Shown: piece by piece, positions 23,292 to 36,400 of the stretch
Layout: every line of letters starts with the position of its first letter
Numbering within the stretch: the first letter of the stretch is position 1
Assembly: GCF_958298935.1 (NCBI RefSeq)
Contig: NC_084933.1
Location: forward strand, 25,816,334-25,880,333
DNA from: Phragmites australis
Taxonomy: Eukaryota > Streptophyta > Magnoliopsida > Poales > Poaceae
Direction of reading: 5' to 3'
DNA length: 64,000 nucleotides
Notes under the pieces: model-generated
What the model saw: only the letters and a program-made list of their open reading frames with translations
Database searches by the model: none
Told to the model about the DNA's origin: nothing
Program-made: the position numbers and the translations under genes

Positions 23292-24510
23292 TTCGTAGGG
23301 CTTGATTTTCTTCTCGAGCCTCTGCTTTTGGCAATAGTTGTATATTTTAGAGGGAAACTCCACCGATGGCCTCTTCAGCGGGCCAAAAGATGCCTTGCAA
23401 AGTTTTTCTGCCTAGTTACACCAAGATAAATATTTCTTGCTTGTAACTTGTAAGGCTGACTATGTATTAGTATCTTCCCTCATGTATCATCTTTGACATT
23501 TATAAGGTTATTGAGCATGCTTAGAGCTTCATCTTCATGTCACCCGAGGAGGCAACGCTGTCATGCTAATGATTCAGATACTCATGTCGTTGACAACCTG
23601 TCTTCCTGTCTTCATATTTCTGGTCCAATTTTGAGACCATCAATCTGCTCGTTGTCATAGTTGATTGGATGGGCGAACGATTTGCCCAGAAACGGCGCCC
23701 AAAATTGCTCGCCCATTAGACTCCTGGTGGTCTCCTGGGTTAGCCACTCCCTGTTTTGCCATTCTTTGCGGAGACAGCGCCATCCCAACAATTTCTGACT
23801 TTCTGCGGATGATGCCTCGGGCCTTGTCCCTTCAGTGGCAGTGAACGGCAGTGTGCAGACGCAGCAGACCCTGTGAAAAGAGCGAGGGCACATTTCAAGT
23901 GTGCAGAGTGCAGAGTTTACTCCGTTGCGTCGCACGCGCGGCAGCCCATCGCCGTCGCCGCCAGCTACCATAATAAATCCATAAACCCATCAAGAATGCC
24001 CACAAGCAGTACGTCGCCTACCCCCGCCCGACGCCAGCCTGCGCGTCTACTTCCGTCCGCGTCCGGTGCCAACACGGCAAACGCCGCGGCCTCCGTGGTC
24101 CGCAGCCATTGCACCCCAAGTCCAAACACGCAAGACCTTCAGCCTCCGCCCCTGCCGGGTGCCGGCCCCCCAGCAACGGAGCGTCGAGTCGAATGTGTCA
24201 GACGGACCCACATCACGGGGGATTCTCCTGTTTCACCTGGTGCAGGTGGAGGCATTGCCGCGCCGCGCCGCGCCATTTGCCATGAGCAGCAGCCTAATAA
24301 GTGCCTAGCTGCCGCGCGGCAGCGAAGGTAGTGGTTGTGGCGCGGCTGTGGCTCGAGCTTCCAGGACTTGAGTGCGACCTGCGATGTGGCAGTAATAATA
24401 AATTATTCGGCCTAGGCAGGGCAGCAGTAGTGGAGCAGTCGCGGGCATTGTCATTTCCTGTTGGTCTTTGTTTTCTGCGCCACAACCGAGGGCCACACCA
24501 TTTCGTTTGA
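23292..24510. other. NUP50 3' region and GC-rich intergenic patch
   Basis: The first 200-250 bp are the likely 3' UTR of NUP50, with AT-rich polyadenylation-type sequence near 23420-23520. From about 23850 to 24500 the sequence is GC-rich and open on both strands (longest plus frame 152 codons, Pro/Ala/Arg-rich). No domain or exon structure supports a gene there. Confidence 0.45.
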
Positions 24511-26731
24511 AATAAGTCCGAAGTTTTTATTTGTTAGGAACACCACCGCTACTGCTTACTTGCTTTGATCCTAAACACAAGTTGTTTATGATATGGAAAT
24601 GATCTACAAAATAACACTTTGACTAGAGTATACTATTTCAAATAAAATGTATTATGAACGGCATGTAGGAGAAACTATATGCGCTATTAATAATCAGAAA
24701 TATGCCTATAAATTCGCATCAGAGAGTATTCAAATTTAAATGATCTAGACGTATATCCACACCCACAACCACGTGAGTCTAAGTTAAGCTAGGTTCATAT
24801 AAAAATCTACTTATCATGATGGATCAAATAACATCACCCTCAATCTATATAATTCTTTGCGTATTCATGGTTAAAAAAAGGTTCGAGCAGCACGAATTCT
24901 AGAACTACTTACTTTTGGATAAGAGGAAATGATTGAAAATAAAAGAAAGTTCCTTGATCACTACATATATGTGTTTATTCATTCATTTTTTGTACCAAAT
25001 ATAGGAGTATGCATTTCTTCCTACTGTACTTCTTCGGATCCCTTATATAAGTTTACTTGGGCTTGTGCACAGAATTAAGGTAGATGATGAAAACATCTCA
25101 TTTCCTTTTATTCATTGATTAGGTGTATTTATATAATGTGGTAAGTAATTTAAAGATGAAAGAGAAATAACTTATTTTTTAAACTAGCTTTTTGAATGAT
25201 CTAGATGATTATGAGATAATAAATTATTATGTGAGACCTTAAGAAACAAACCAGACACAAATATTCATATATTCATTAAAGTTTGTTTTTTAACATTAAT
25301 TTTTTATCTTTTCTTTTCTCTTAGATATCATCTAAGAAACAAAATATTAAGAGTGATTTTAACACAATCCACAATACATTTAAGATAAATTTTTATAATC
25401 CATAATTTAGAATACAGTGAAACAAACAAGGGCTTAGATGGGGGATCGGGGGAAGTACCCGTTAGCCATTCTTCTGTTGAATAAGCGAATGCGGTTTCCA
25501 ATGCTCCAATTCTAAATTGATAGCATTGGTCTTTGAGCAAGTAGAATGGGTATTCAAGTGGAGTAAGCAGTGGTGTCATTAATCCATCTACCGGTAGTGA
25601 GTGTCATTAATCCATCTATCGGTAAACGAGTTACTCCCGCTTGTCACACTTCACAAGACTATTTGGCGGCCCTTCAATTTTAAAATTTCTAGATAAATTT
25701 AGAATTTATAAGCTAAAATAAGATAATTTAAATATTTGTTTTTGTCGGAAATATGAACAAAATATTTTATTTAAACATCACAAGTTTATCAATAGCCCTA
25801 CTATTAAGAATTTCTACAGCTAGATAAGAATTTTTAGATGTAGGTATGGTTGACTCTAAATATTCTTACAGTGGATCTAAAGAGAGCACTTAGAGTGAGA
25901 GCAAGGTACTATGGCTATTTTGAGCTATATTAAGGATCTATTTTTTTAGTTGAAGATTGTGAAAAGCAGTTTGTATACTGTGGATTGTAATTCAAAACCT
26001 ACATTACAACAATCCAGCAATTCGTCTTCTATCAGATTGTAACAATCCATAATCCAACCAGCTGTTTGTTTCAGCTTTTAAAATATGATCATAATCCAAC
26101 TTTTATAATCCAATTATTTATTTTAAATTTTAGATTTTAATCATAATATAGCTTTTACCGTTCGAAACAACTATAACCTAAGCGATGCCTGTTCTGGGCG
26201 GAGCACCGCTGCTACAGTACACCCGGCTTTGAGTATTGACTTGTCAACAACGCAATAAAACCATGTACAGAGAACGGGCTGATAGCCCCGGGGATAGGAA
26301 CGGTGGATGGTTCGCTGCCCACGAGCTTTCGAGCCTCTGGCTCGACCTCATGTCTCACCGGGCACGTCGCAAAATAAATAATTATTCTCTCTCATACGTG
26401 AAGCTATTATAAAAATACAATATATATCGAACCTATTTACCTAAATTAGGGACGGATACAGAGATATTAGAGGTTACCTCTATCAACATGTAGCTCCTTT
26501 AGGAAGAAAATATAGTACAAAAGGAGAAAAAAAACAAAGACGATCGATAAAGGAGATTAGCACTCACTCGAGCCTCTGCTAGCTCCACCCCTGGTCTAAA
26601 TTATATGTAATGTGCAGATTTTATGTCAGTGTATGTGTAAAAAATTGGTGTATGTACATATTCAAATACTACAGCTATATTCTATTGAGGGGGCAAAAAC
26701 CAATGAACAAGTGTGATTGTTTATATAATTA
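24511..26731. other. AT-rich intergenic, decayed MITE-like sequence
   Basis: No gene is supported. About 25236-25430 and 25900-26180 contain palindromic AACAAAC/GTTTGTT and AATCCA/TGGATT phrases of the kind seen in Tourist- and hAT-type MITEs, without clean ends. The remainder is AT-rich with dense stops. Confidence 0.4.
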
Positions 26732-27059
26732 GGGCTCATTTAGAACAAAGTAATACGAAAGAAAGAAAATATGAAAAACACAAAAATATAATAGAGCGAA
26801 AAGTACAAAACTATAGGAATGTAAAATTTAGACTATTTGAATTACATGAGCGAGATAGAGCAACGGTGAGCGAAATAAATATTTTTTCTTTGCCTCGAAG
26901 TGAATGTTTTATTTGCTGTGAAATACACATCGATCGCTGCCTTTCCTCCGGAACGGAGCCAACGGTCCCTCTTTCTAAACACATGTCACAATTCCTTTCC
27001 GGAGGAACTCGTTCCTGCAACATTCCGGAGAGGGGATTCTTTGATCCAAACAGAGGGCC
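26732..27059. mobile_element. Tourist-like MITE, about 330 bp
   Basis: The left end GGGCTCATTTAGAACAAAG and the inverted right end GGCCCTCTGTTTGGATCAAAG correspond over about 20 bases. Left flank TTA and right flank TAA fit a Harbinger-type insertion loosely. The interior has internal inverted pieces around CCTCCGGAACGG and TTCCGGAGGAAC. Confidence 0.5.
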
Positions 27060-28480
27060 TAAGTACCACGTACATGGTACCTGCAGTTCTGGACGGTACG
27101 GAGCAAGTTCTGGATTGGATAGTGAGCCGCTCTGTCTCCCAACGTGCTGCTGCTGAGGGCTGCACGCGCGTGTTCTTCCTTGGCCAATGTGCACTGCACT
27201 GCACTGCAATGTATAGATACACCAGTACTGCACAGCAGTAGCTCACTTCAGCCAGACGTGGATTTAATTCTGTACCTAAACCAAGTAGGATCCAAGGCTG
27301 CGGTTTCAGGCTTCTGGCACGAGCGGCAAGCGTGGCCCCTGACAAAGACCAGAGCACTGCATCTCCAATTTATTCAAAAAACATAAATGTTCAGGAGCAC
27401 CACCGTGCCTGAGCCCTGACAGTCTGCAGCTCTCCTGGCTTGGTTCTACACTTATACCACGTAGTACTACTCTGGAACAGATACTTTCGGGGCTCCCCAA
27501 CGGCCTATACCATCGTGACGCGAAAGGCTAGCATATGATTCGTATCCATTCGCGGCATGGGGCTCGTGCCGATGTGCCATGGGAGCGGCCGGGTGCGCGT
27601 CCTGCCGCCTTCTTTAGTGGAACTCTTTAGCAAATTTTATAAAGTTTTATTTAAAAAGATTATTACGAGATTATATCTATATTATTTATTTTATGATTTA
27701 ATGACTAAACTGAAAATAAGAGAGAAGAAATGAACACGTATTATATAGGATTGGATCCTATATAATTTACTTCCCACCGACTTTTTCTTCTAGCAGCACT
27801 AAAATCCCATCATTTTAGCGTGAAGTGGGCAGTGTCGCGAGAATCCAGAACCAACGGCTATCCTTTTTCGAGATTCCTACTCGTCGTTCACCTTTCACGA
27901 CTAAGTTACTATTTGTTTGAGCCAAAGAGTATAAATTGTGACTTTTACAACATCTAGCTCAAACAAATAGACATTTTGTAGAAATAGATTATAGCAATCT
28001 ATCTTCATATTTGAATAATACGACGATCTATCTCTCACCCGATTGCCGTAGACTATGAAGTGCAAAAATACCAAAATATCTATCAGACTTTCATGAAAAT
28101 TACTCACCTTGCCACTGGCCTTCGACAGAGTTGGTTGCAGATGTGAGATGTCATAGATATTATACTCAAAATGTGTTGGCCGATGTTTTGTTTGTTATGA
28201 GAGAGTAAATTGTTTATGAGAGAATATTTATATAGAAAAAATTAAGTTTGTATGGATGATGTATCTTTTTTTATTTATGTATTTTTGTTTTTAATAAATA
28301 TTCTACGAGTCTGACCGAATGTGAAACGTGTCACAAATAATAAACATGGCACCCAAAATAGCTGAGGGCATTGCAGACTTTTAACATCCAATTTAAGTTG
28401 CCAAATAGCCACAACTTTCTAACCCTCAGTTTTTTTAATTCACAATTTGCAAGATGTTTTTCACAACACCAACTAAAATA
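27060..28480. other. Intergenic, with a hairpin at 27907-27975
   Basis: No gene is supported. CTATTTGTTTGAGC (about 27909) is followed some 45 bp later by its inverse GCTCAAACAAATAG, giving a short hairpin that may be a MITE end or foldback remnant. The rest is without recognisable coding sequence. Confidence 0.4.
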
Positions 28481-28489
28481 AATAGAGCC

Positions 28490-29110
28490 TAAGCTGTTGG
28501 GTGGCAGAGGCGGACTCATAGCCCGTGCTAAGGGCTATAGCAAGAGCTTGGTCTAGATAGCCCAGTATAACACCCCTCCTTACCCTTGGTCTAGATGGCC
28601 CGTGTATAAGTATGGTCTAAAGATCCTAAGGATCGGTTTATGGAGCGACAATCTAAGAAGTATCATTTAACCATGAGGCTTGTATGGGTATGACTGGGTC
28701 TATTAATTAGTGGATCATCAACATAGAATAAGTCAATGGTGGTGTAGTAGAAGGGAAGAGTGATTCTTTCTAGAGCTATATGGCAAGAGGGGGTTTCTTG
28801 GTGGTATGACTTTACTTTAACGGTGGTGAAACCTTAGCGGGCTTATTCTTATTAAGAGGATGCTTTGTAACAAACTTGTAGTGATCTTCGGGCTACACAC
28901 AATTGGAGTGTGTTAAGTGTCTCACAAACACGGTAGCAAGGAATCACAACTTGTGAGGAAAGCTGGACAGCCTCTGTAGAGTGTAAAATCTGATATATCA
29001 GTCGTGCTCTCGGTCATGAGAGACTTAGATCCTCACATTATTAGATGGATGGTTTAGGAACTTTAAGTGGTTTTCAGGTAGTCGGAAAACTTGTGAAGAT
29101 GTTTTTTGGA
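28490..29110. mobile_element. Possible noncoding retroelement remnant
   Basis: Phrases such as CAAGGAATCACAACTTGTGAG, GAAAGCTGGACAGCCTCTG and CTCTCGGTCATGAG are ones I associate with noncoding LTR-retroelement interiors in grasses. There is no coding frame or border. The call comes from remembered motif resemblance only. Confidence 0.25.
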
Positions 29111-29823
29111 GTTGTAAGTCTAGTGATGATTCACCTAGTTAAATATGTTGCTTTTATAACTTTTACGTTAGCTTAGTTGGCTTTTATGCAAATTTAATCT
29201 GTTACAGTTTGTTTCTTTATTTAAGCTTACATGTCATTTATTTCTCACACTTACAGAGTACGACACATACTCACACTTGTCATCCAAAACTTTTTTATCT
29301 ACTTCTAAGCACATGCATTAAAAAAACAAATTTACTTGTTAATCAGTTTATGTATTGCATGGCCAATATTATTATATCTACCTCCCGTGCTTTTGTATCT
29401 ATAACTTCTCATGTTTCTTCACTTATATTCTATTTCTTATACATTGTAGAGTATCATATATCTACATCTCATACTTCTGTATCTATCAGTTCTTAGATTT
29501 TTTCCTTATGCATTATAGAGTATTCTATATATTTCAAATTTGCAACTGCTCTAGTATAATAATATAGTTTTTAGATCAAAATAGGAGCAAAATCACTATT
29601 TTTCTTGCTATTTTATTGATTTAGCATACGTAGACACGCAGTGATTAGCATAGCCCCTTACCTTTTGATATCGATTAAAAAACAACACTTACTTCATATT
29701 AAAGGGAGCAATTAATACTCTAAAATACCGCGTGGGAAAAGGATGTAGCTACCAATGGTAAGATGTCGTCTTGCTATCGATGGGACCTGCACTTGCAGAC
29801 CGCGGTCTCTAATCGGCTAGTTA
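29111..29823. other. AT-rich intergenic
   Basis: No gene is supported. Between 29390 and 29520 two imperfect pieces (TGTATCTAT, TAGAGTAT) recur at about 70-80 bp spacing, a weak local duplication. Confidence 0.4.
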
Positions 29824-30071
29824 ATTACCATCATAAATACTTATTGTTTTTAATTTTTTTACTATTTTTGATGTGTAACTTTGATTATTATTATTTATTA
29901 TAGTTATAATTTCTAGTAAAAATTTAATAATATAACATCATCTTTAAGATAAATTCATATATATATAATTTTATGTTTCTAAATTAAATATTTAAAATTT
30001 ATTTATAATCAAAGTTTTAAAAATTTAATCAAATCTGAACGAAAGTGATAAGTATTTATCAGCGGAGGGAG
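29824..30071. mobile_element. Stowaway-type MITE abutting the NRPD1 leader
   Basis: The right end reads AAGTATTTATCAGCGGAGGGAG|TA, the Stowaway terminus in reverse. The left end TA|...CCATCATAAATACTTA is its diverged inverse. About 248 bp, AT-rich, TA outside both ends. It ends only a few bases before the GC-rich sequence I take as the NRPD1 first exon, so it probably forms part of that promoter. Confidence 0.65.
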
Positions 30072-30073
30072 TA

Positions 30074-30374
30074 CAGGCTACGCACTTGTTGCAAATACAC
30101 AAACACCGAGAAGGCGAGAGCCAAACCCCGAGGGGTTGGAAACCCCCCAAAAAGAGATTCTCCTCGCCCCTTCCACCAGAACAGCAGACGGCCGAGGCGG
30201 CGAGATCGTCGGCGAATAGGCGCCGCCGCCGCCGCCGCCTTCTGCGTCTCCCACGGTCGCCTAGGGTGGCATCCTACGCAGCCACCGCCGCTGTGCCGCG
30301 AGTGACGGCGGCTCTTAAGGACTCGCGCCTCCTCGGCTTCTCCGCTCCCGCCGCCTCGCCGACGGCGCGATCAG
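30074..30374 (+). other. NRPD1: Probable 5'-UTR exon of NRPD1
   Basis: A GC-rich leader with AACCCCGAGGGGTTGG, a (GCC)n run at about 30220-30240 and a good donor CGATCAG|GTGAGC near 30374. The next exon with an ATG is at 33424, preceded by TTACTGTGCAG, so a 5'-UTR intron of about 3 kb is implied. The frame open across this exon (30086-30616) is Arg/Ala-rich and runs past the donor, so I treat it as chance. Transcript evidence would be needed to prove the link. Confidence 0.5.
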
Positions 30375-30489
30375 GTGAGCGTTTCCTCGCGTCCACACGG
30401 TTCCTGGTCCTCGCATGGTTCAATGCTTGTGTGCGATGCTTGATTGCTGTGTTGTTCCTTCTGATCGCTGAGTGGGGTTTTTGGTCTCT

Positions 30490-30547
30490 GCTCTGTTTCG
30501 CCGTGCTGCTTGCTCTGTTTCGCCGTGCTGCTTGCTCTGTTTCGCAG
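30490..30547 (+). repeat. 22-bp tandem repeat, 2.6 copies, in the NRPD1 leader intron
   Basis: The unit GCTCTGTTTCGCCGTGCTGC plus TT repeats at 30490 and 30512, with a partial third copy ending GTTTCGCAG. The last copy ends in an acceptor-like CAG, so alternative leader splicing is conceivable. Confidence 0.75.
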
Positions 30548-32083
30548 CCGCACTTGGCTGGGCTCCTGATTTGGCGCCTGGTTTACATTTGGGCTTGGGA
30601 TTCCACGACGGTTTGAGATCACACGCCTAGGGTTTTAGCGCATGCTCTCGCCGAGGTTAGCGTGCCGGATAACTGAAGCTCTGGGGAGCACGTGATCAAA
30701 TGCCGAGCAGTGAGTAGAAGGAGCTTGCGAACGGTGGCAACTGGTGGCTTTGGATCCCGTTGGCGAAGATGCAGCGCTGTGCTCCTCTTCTCGTCAAGCC
30801 CACCCCCATTGCAGACGATGATCCTGGCTTCCATGTTTCAACGGTAGAAAATTAGAAATTCTGAATTCTGATGGGTTTCGTCTAATCCCCTATCCCCACC
30901 CAATCCTGCGATGGAACTCATTTCTTCCGTGGTTCGAGTTACCAGAGGCTGCTCCAAGGAGTTACTTGTTTATACGGCCTGTGGCCCAGTGGTTGTGGAA
31001 CGGGCACTGCCCTGAGCTGGTGGCCTGACAAGCTCCCTGTCACGTCAGAGTCGATGCTTCTCGAATATGGAGCTCCACCCCTTAAGGCCAATTGCTGGTT
31101 GCTCCTGTAAATTATCCTTCGAAGTTAGCCTTCACAAGTGATCCTGTGTAATTCCTTGCTACATTGGAGAAGTGCCTGAAATTTGCTTGATCAGTGGGCA
31201 CTGGGAAGATCTTTCAGAGAGCAACTCCTTCTTTCCATAACTAGAAATCTTGTTTTATAGATAATGTAAATCTTCATCTGCATAGAATGAACAATTTTCT
31301 TAGCGGTTCGGTTTCCTCCTGGATTGATCGTGTAGTATATTTTTCTCCTTTTCTTCTTTCCTCTTTGGGCTTTGTTCCCGTTTGTATAGTTCGTTTCTTT
31401 TATATTAATAAAATTACAACAATAAGGGCTTCCCTTACTGTGTTCCCTAAAAAAAAAGATCAGTGGGCACGAATGTCAAAACGTTTATTTGTCTTCAGAT
31501 TTCAGAAGCTTGTTTGATCTTATGGTACAGGGGCAACCACCTTTTGTGATTGCAGAGAAGAGAGTGGCACATAAGTTATAGGAGCACAGTTGTGGTCAGC
31601 ACTTCTACTGTCACTTTTAGCCGTAGTTGTCCCTAAATTCTTCGGATGAATTACTTGGTATGCACATTATTGTGTTTTTATTTGTTCACTTCGGTGTTCC
31701 AATAGGAGGTTTTCATGTGTGGAATAGTTGCAGACTGATGTACTTCATACTTTCTTTACGCTTGGTTAAAACAGGGTGTTGGATTACCGTTCCTTTCTCC
31801 ATTACATATGCTGTTTGATTGCTTGGATATGTAACTCTTATCTTATGAATAGCAGTTAGTGATATGGAGTACAAAGATACATGCTTCCAGTGTGTTTAGG
31901 GACATACTTATCGTTAGCAACTTTTTCCAGTGAGGCACAGTGCTGTCCTTTTGATGGAATATATGAATGGTTGGGAACTTGGGGTGTATTCCATATTCGT
32001 TAATGTAACACATAGAATCAGCCACTTTCTTTCACTAAGCTGGTATTGTTCCTTGTAGATAACCTATATTGCTTTGGTTTTAG

Positions 32084-32412
32084 GTCCTGCGGCTTCTGAA
32101 GAACATTTGGTGTGCTCCAGGATCTAGCTACTAAAGTAGTCAAATTTCCATTTTGAAATGGAGCTCTTCTGTTTCTTTTTTCACTAAATAATTTCATGGA
32201 GAAATCTTGTTATTGAGAGGGCACCTTTAATATTTTAAATGCTGTACAGTGTAGCCTGCAAACAATAAAACAAACTAGGATTATCTGCACCGATGCAGTT
32301 TCAGGGATAGACTTTTCATTTAAATTTTAAAGACAGGTCTATTGTCAATATAGGGCCTCACTTCTTTTGGCTTTTGACTATTCAATTAAGTTAATTAAAG
32401 AATCTGTCCTTT
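32084..32412 (+). repeat. Intron duplication, copy A
   Basis: The segment starting GTCCTGCGGCTTCTGAAGAAC is repeated at 33097-33300 (GTCTTGTAGTTTCTGAAGGAC). Matching blocks include GCTCCAGGATCTAGCTACT, TTTTGAAATGGAGCTCTTC, CACTAAATAATTTCATGGAG and ATTGTCAATATAGGGCCTC. Copy A has about 115 bp (32215-32330) that copy B lacks. Confidence 0.75.
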
Positions 32413-32429
32413 GGGTTTAGGTCCTGTAG

Positions 32430-33092
32430 CTACAACAACAACAACAAAGTCTTTGTCCCAAGCAAGTTGGCGGTAGGCTAAAGATGAAACCCACAAGATC
32501 CAACTAAAAAGATGAAAAGGGAAACAAGTTCCTTCGAAACAAAATAATGAACGGGTAACTTACTGCCCAAATCGAATTACATCTCCAACATGAATCTCCG
32601 TGTACAACTTCTTCTTGATCTGCTTGTTCAGTACATATCATCAAAACAACAACAACAACAACAACAAAGCCTTTGTCCCAAGCAAGTTGGGGTAGGCTAG
32701 AGATGAAACCCACAGGATCCAGCTAAAAAGATTATGAGAAAATAATAATGATAATAAATGTACTAGTAATAGTAAAAAATAAAGTAATAACGGTACAATG
32801 AGACTAAAGTATAAATTATGGTTCTGGCACGTGGATTGCTAACTTCCACACGTTTCAATCTGTGGATAGTTCTTTGGGGATATTCCATTTATTCAAGTCT
32901 CTCTTTACAAATTGCTCCCATGTTAGGTTTGGTCGATTCCCGCCTCTCTTCACATTATTAGTGCGCCTCAGTTTCCCGCTATGCATAGGTGACTCTGGAG
33001 GTCTCCGTTGGATATGTCCAAACCATCTCAACCAATGTTGTGCAAACTTTTATTCAATTGGTGCTACCCCTACCCTATCACGCATATCATCA
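32430..33092 (-). mobile_element. 5'-truncated RTE-type LINE in the NRPD1 leader intron
   Basis: Read on the minus strand, about 33090-32830 encodes the end of an RTE-clade ORF2 in pieces (LRWFGHIQRRSPEAP-like), followed by the family tail GGGTTTCATC...CCAACTTGCTTGGGAC and a (TTG)n end. Flanks TTTAGGTCCTGTAG (32416-32429) and TTTAGGTCTTGTAG (33093-33106) match at 13 of 14 bases, a LINE target duplication. The tail occurs twice, at 32430-32530 and 32640-32720, so either two insertions are nested or the tail was duplicated. Confidence 0.7.
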
Positions 33093-33096
33093 TTTA

Positions 33097-33300
33097 GGTC
33101 TTGTAGTTTCTGAAGGACATTTGATATGCTCCAGGATCTAGCTACTCTAATTTCCATTTTCCATTTTGAAATGGAGCTCTTCAGTTTCTTTTTTCACTAA
33201 ATAATTTCATGGAGAAATCGAACATGTCTATTGTCAATATAGGGCCTCACTTCTTTTGGGTTTTGACTCTTGAGTTAAGTTAATTAAAGGAACTGCGATT
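33097..33300 (+). repeat. Intron duplication, copy B
   Basis: Partner of 32084-32412. It starts at the LINE's right target duplication, so the LINE sits at the border between the two copies. Confidence 0.75.
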
Positions 33301-33424
33301 CAACTGTCATATTCAAAGCTATCTTATACTCTGCTGTTAACATAATGACTTCTGCATTCTTATTCCTTCTGTTAAGCTTCTACTTCTGTCATCATGGTAT
33401 TTTATCATGTGATTACTGTGCAGG

Positions 33425-36400
33425 ATGGAGGAGCTAAATCATGACGTTGATCTTCCTGCAGCTGAGCTGAATGCCATAAAATTTGACCTCATGACTGGTG
33501 CAGATATGGTAAGATTTAGGACTCCTTAGCTGTAAAAGTTTACTCCCTGAAAGCAAAGTGCAGAACTTCAATTTACGTACTATATTTGTCGTTTTTGTGA
33601 AGAACATTAGTCTAGAATTTATAATCTATGCTTCTAGGCATAGTTGTAAATGCTTATTTTTCCATCAAGTCAGGACATAGTGTAATTTGATTATTCTATT
33701 TATCGCCTTGTGTTGTCCAGAGATAATTTTTTATACAATTGTTTTAACATTTCAGGAAAAATTGTGCAGCGTAAGCATAATAGAAGTGGGTGATGTCACT
33801 AGTCCAAAGTTGGGGCTACCAAATGGTTCGCCGCAGTGTGATACTTGTGGATCGCAAAACATACGTGACTGTGATGGTAAGGAATATTAAGCATGCAGTG
33901 TCAAATCATGTTGTTTTTGTTCCTTTCACTGCAAAAGAAATCAACTTGTCAAACTTTTAGGTCATTTTGGTGTGACTAAGCTGGCGGCAACCGTGCACAA
34001 TCCATATTTTATAGATGAAGTTGTGCAGTTTCTGAATCAAATATGTCCTGGCTGTCTCAGTCCGAAGGAAAATGTAGATATGAAGGTTTGCACTTTCCTG
34101 ATTGGCCTAGTTTCATGCTCATTGAGCACTGTGTTTTCTTGTTCAAAAATACTTAGATGCCATTGTTTTGTCACCAAATCACTTTCAGATAATCAGGACC
34201 TTTTTCAAGAGTTCTCTTTGTTGGTCTGATGAACTAAACAGGGGCTAGAAAGTCCTACGTAAATAATAAAAGGCCTCAGAACAAATAACAGTAGTACTTA
34301 CAGATGCATCTATATTAATCTTGTCATGCACTGTTTTCTTCTGAAACCAACTTTTACTGCCCATTGATGAATTTATTTGCCACATTTCACCTCTCATATA
34401 TATTTTTATTCTTTTTCAATAGGTACTGACCATTTAAAAAATTTCCAGTCTTTAATTAAGTGGGAATTATGATGAATTTGTGGGAACACGAGATTTACAT
34501 TTGAAATAAGAAAATATCGGAAGAACTTTATGGGATTAAAGAAGATACTACAGAAATTATGCATATGAAAGCCGTGTAATTCTTTATTTTTGAAGATAAA
34601 TATTGTATGCGTTGGTGCTTATTGCCGTATCCGTCTTTTGATCATTGTTTCATATGTTGGTCACTAGTCCTGAAATATAATTTATGTTTGCATTCAGACA
34701 ATGCTTTTCGTTTTCACATTTGATAACTTTGTGACTTGTACTAATGGTTAATGATACAATCATATTAAGCCTATCTGAAACATTCAAGCTGGGACTATCA
34801 AGCATGATAGATTTATATGATTACTGAGTTCCACTTATAGACTACTTTGGCGTTGTTCAACTCCTTACAAGTGATTTCACCCATAAGTGTATTTAGTTTT
34901 GACATATGGAAGCAGGAAGCACATGCTAACTGCAACTCCCTGGCACATTTTGACCCATGCTCAGGCAAGTAGTGGTGGGTATAGTCCCACATGATTGCTC
35001 TAGTTACATGAGAGATGCATATAAACCTTTGGGAACCATTGATACTATCTGAGTTGCTCCTTTCTGGGAAATTAGGAACAAAAAGTGTTTGCGTAGGTTT
35101 CTGTTCTGACTACTGCATTTTCTTCACATGGTTTTTGCCAATTCCCAAAATTAATAAACGTGTTTTTGGTATAACCATGGGGATCTACTAATGTTTACGC
35201 ATGCATAAGGATACACTGATGTGTTGAGTGAGAACCATGGCCTTTTCCTTCTCTGAGACATCACTTTTTTTGGAAGGGATCGGAGAGAGCAACAATTCAA
35301 GCAACTTGCAAATATTGCTCGGTAAGTGCATGCTTAGACCTTTTGGTTCATATTTATGCCTCCTTGTATTTAACCCATTATTTTTGCTGGACAGAAGGAT
35401 GGCACTAAACTTTATCCCAGTGTAATCTTTAAGACGCTGTCAAGTCCAAGAGTAATATTATCCAAGAGTAAACTTCACAGAAACCCAAGTGTGATGGAAA
35501 GAAGTTTGATTGTTGCAGAAGCTGCTGACAGAGTGTCAAATAAGCCCAAGGGTACAGGTTCGCTTGAAGTTCTTCCCCAGGATTATTGGGATTTTGTACC
35601 TTTTGAGCACCAGACACGCCAGTCCAATATGACCAAGATAATATTGTCCCCTTACCAAGTAATGTATCCCTTTTCCGCAATTCATTTTTAGTAAAGGCTG
35701 TTCTGTTTTGGCTTCAGATTAGATAACCTAGTGATAAAAAACTGTGAGAAAAGATTCTACATGAAAGGGGTTATGGGGTTGCCTGTGTTATTCTAAAAAT
35801 TTCTTGATGAATTATTGTTTTAAATATTCACGACATAAAAAAATAACTGGGACCAATAAAGGGCAATCTGCTGGTCATACTTGCAAATGTCTTTTTCAAA
35901 AAAATAATAATGAGAAAGTATTTTTATATTTAAATCCTTGTTTCATTTGACATATTTGCAGGTCTTTCACATATTGAAGAAAATTGACCCTGAACTTATC
36001 AAACAATTTGTTTCAAGACGGGAGCTACTGTTCCTATCATGTTCGCCAGTGACCCCTAATCGCCATCGTGTTGTGGAGATGGGCTATGGGCTTTCAGATG
36101 GTCCTCGGTTAACTTTTGTAAGTATTACATCTTTTTTGGTGAAATCTGTTATCCAAACTTCATCAATTTTTTGTTTCCGCCCCGGTATGATTACTAACCT
36201 TTTTTTCCTTTAGTTGACCCTATCGAAAACTAACCTTCTGTAGGGTGTATTGAGTTAAATCTTCCTATGAATCATCAAACAGTAATTTAGGGTACTGATG
36301 CCACATCCTATGAAATTGTTTCTTCATCGTTCTGTCTGATATTCATACACTTTTTTAATGGCCAAATGGAGATAGCACTTTATTGGGATTCCTTATAGGT

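Noticed and set aside
23873..24331. 152-codon frame downstream of NUP50
   Set aside because: Pro/Ala/Arg-rich composition follows from GC content; overlapping frames on the other strand are also open.
30086..30616. 176-codon open frame over the NRPD1 leader
   Set aside because: It runs through a strong splice donor, is Arg/Ala-rich because of a GCC repeat, and has no domain. Better read as 5' UTR plus intron.
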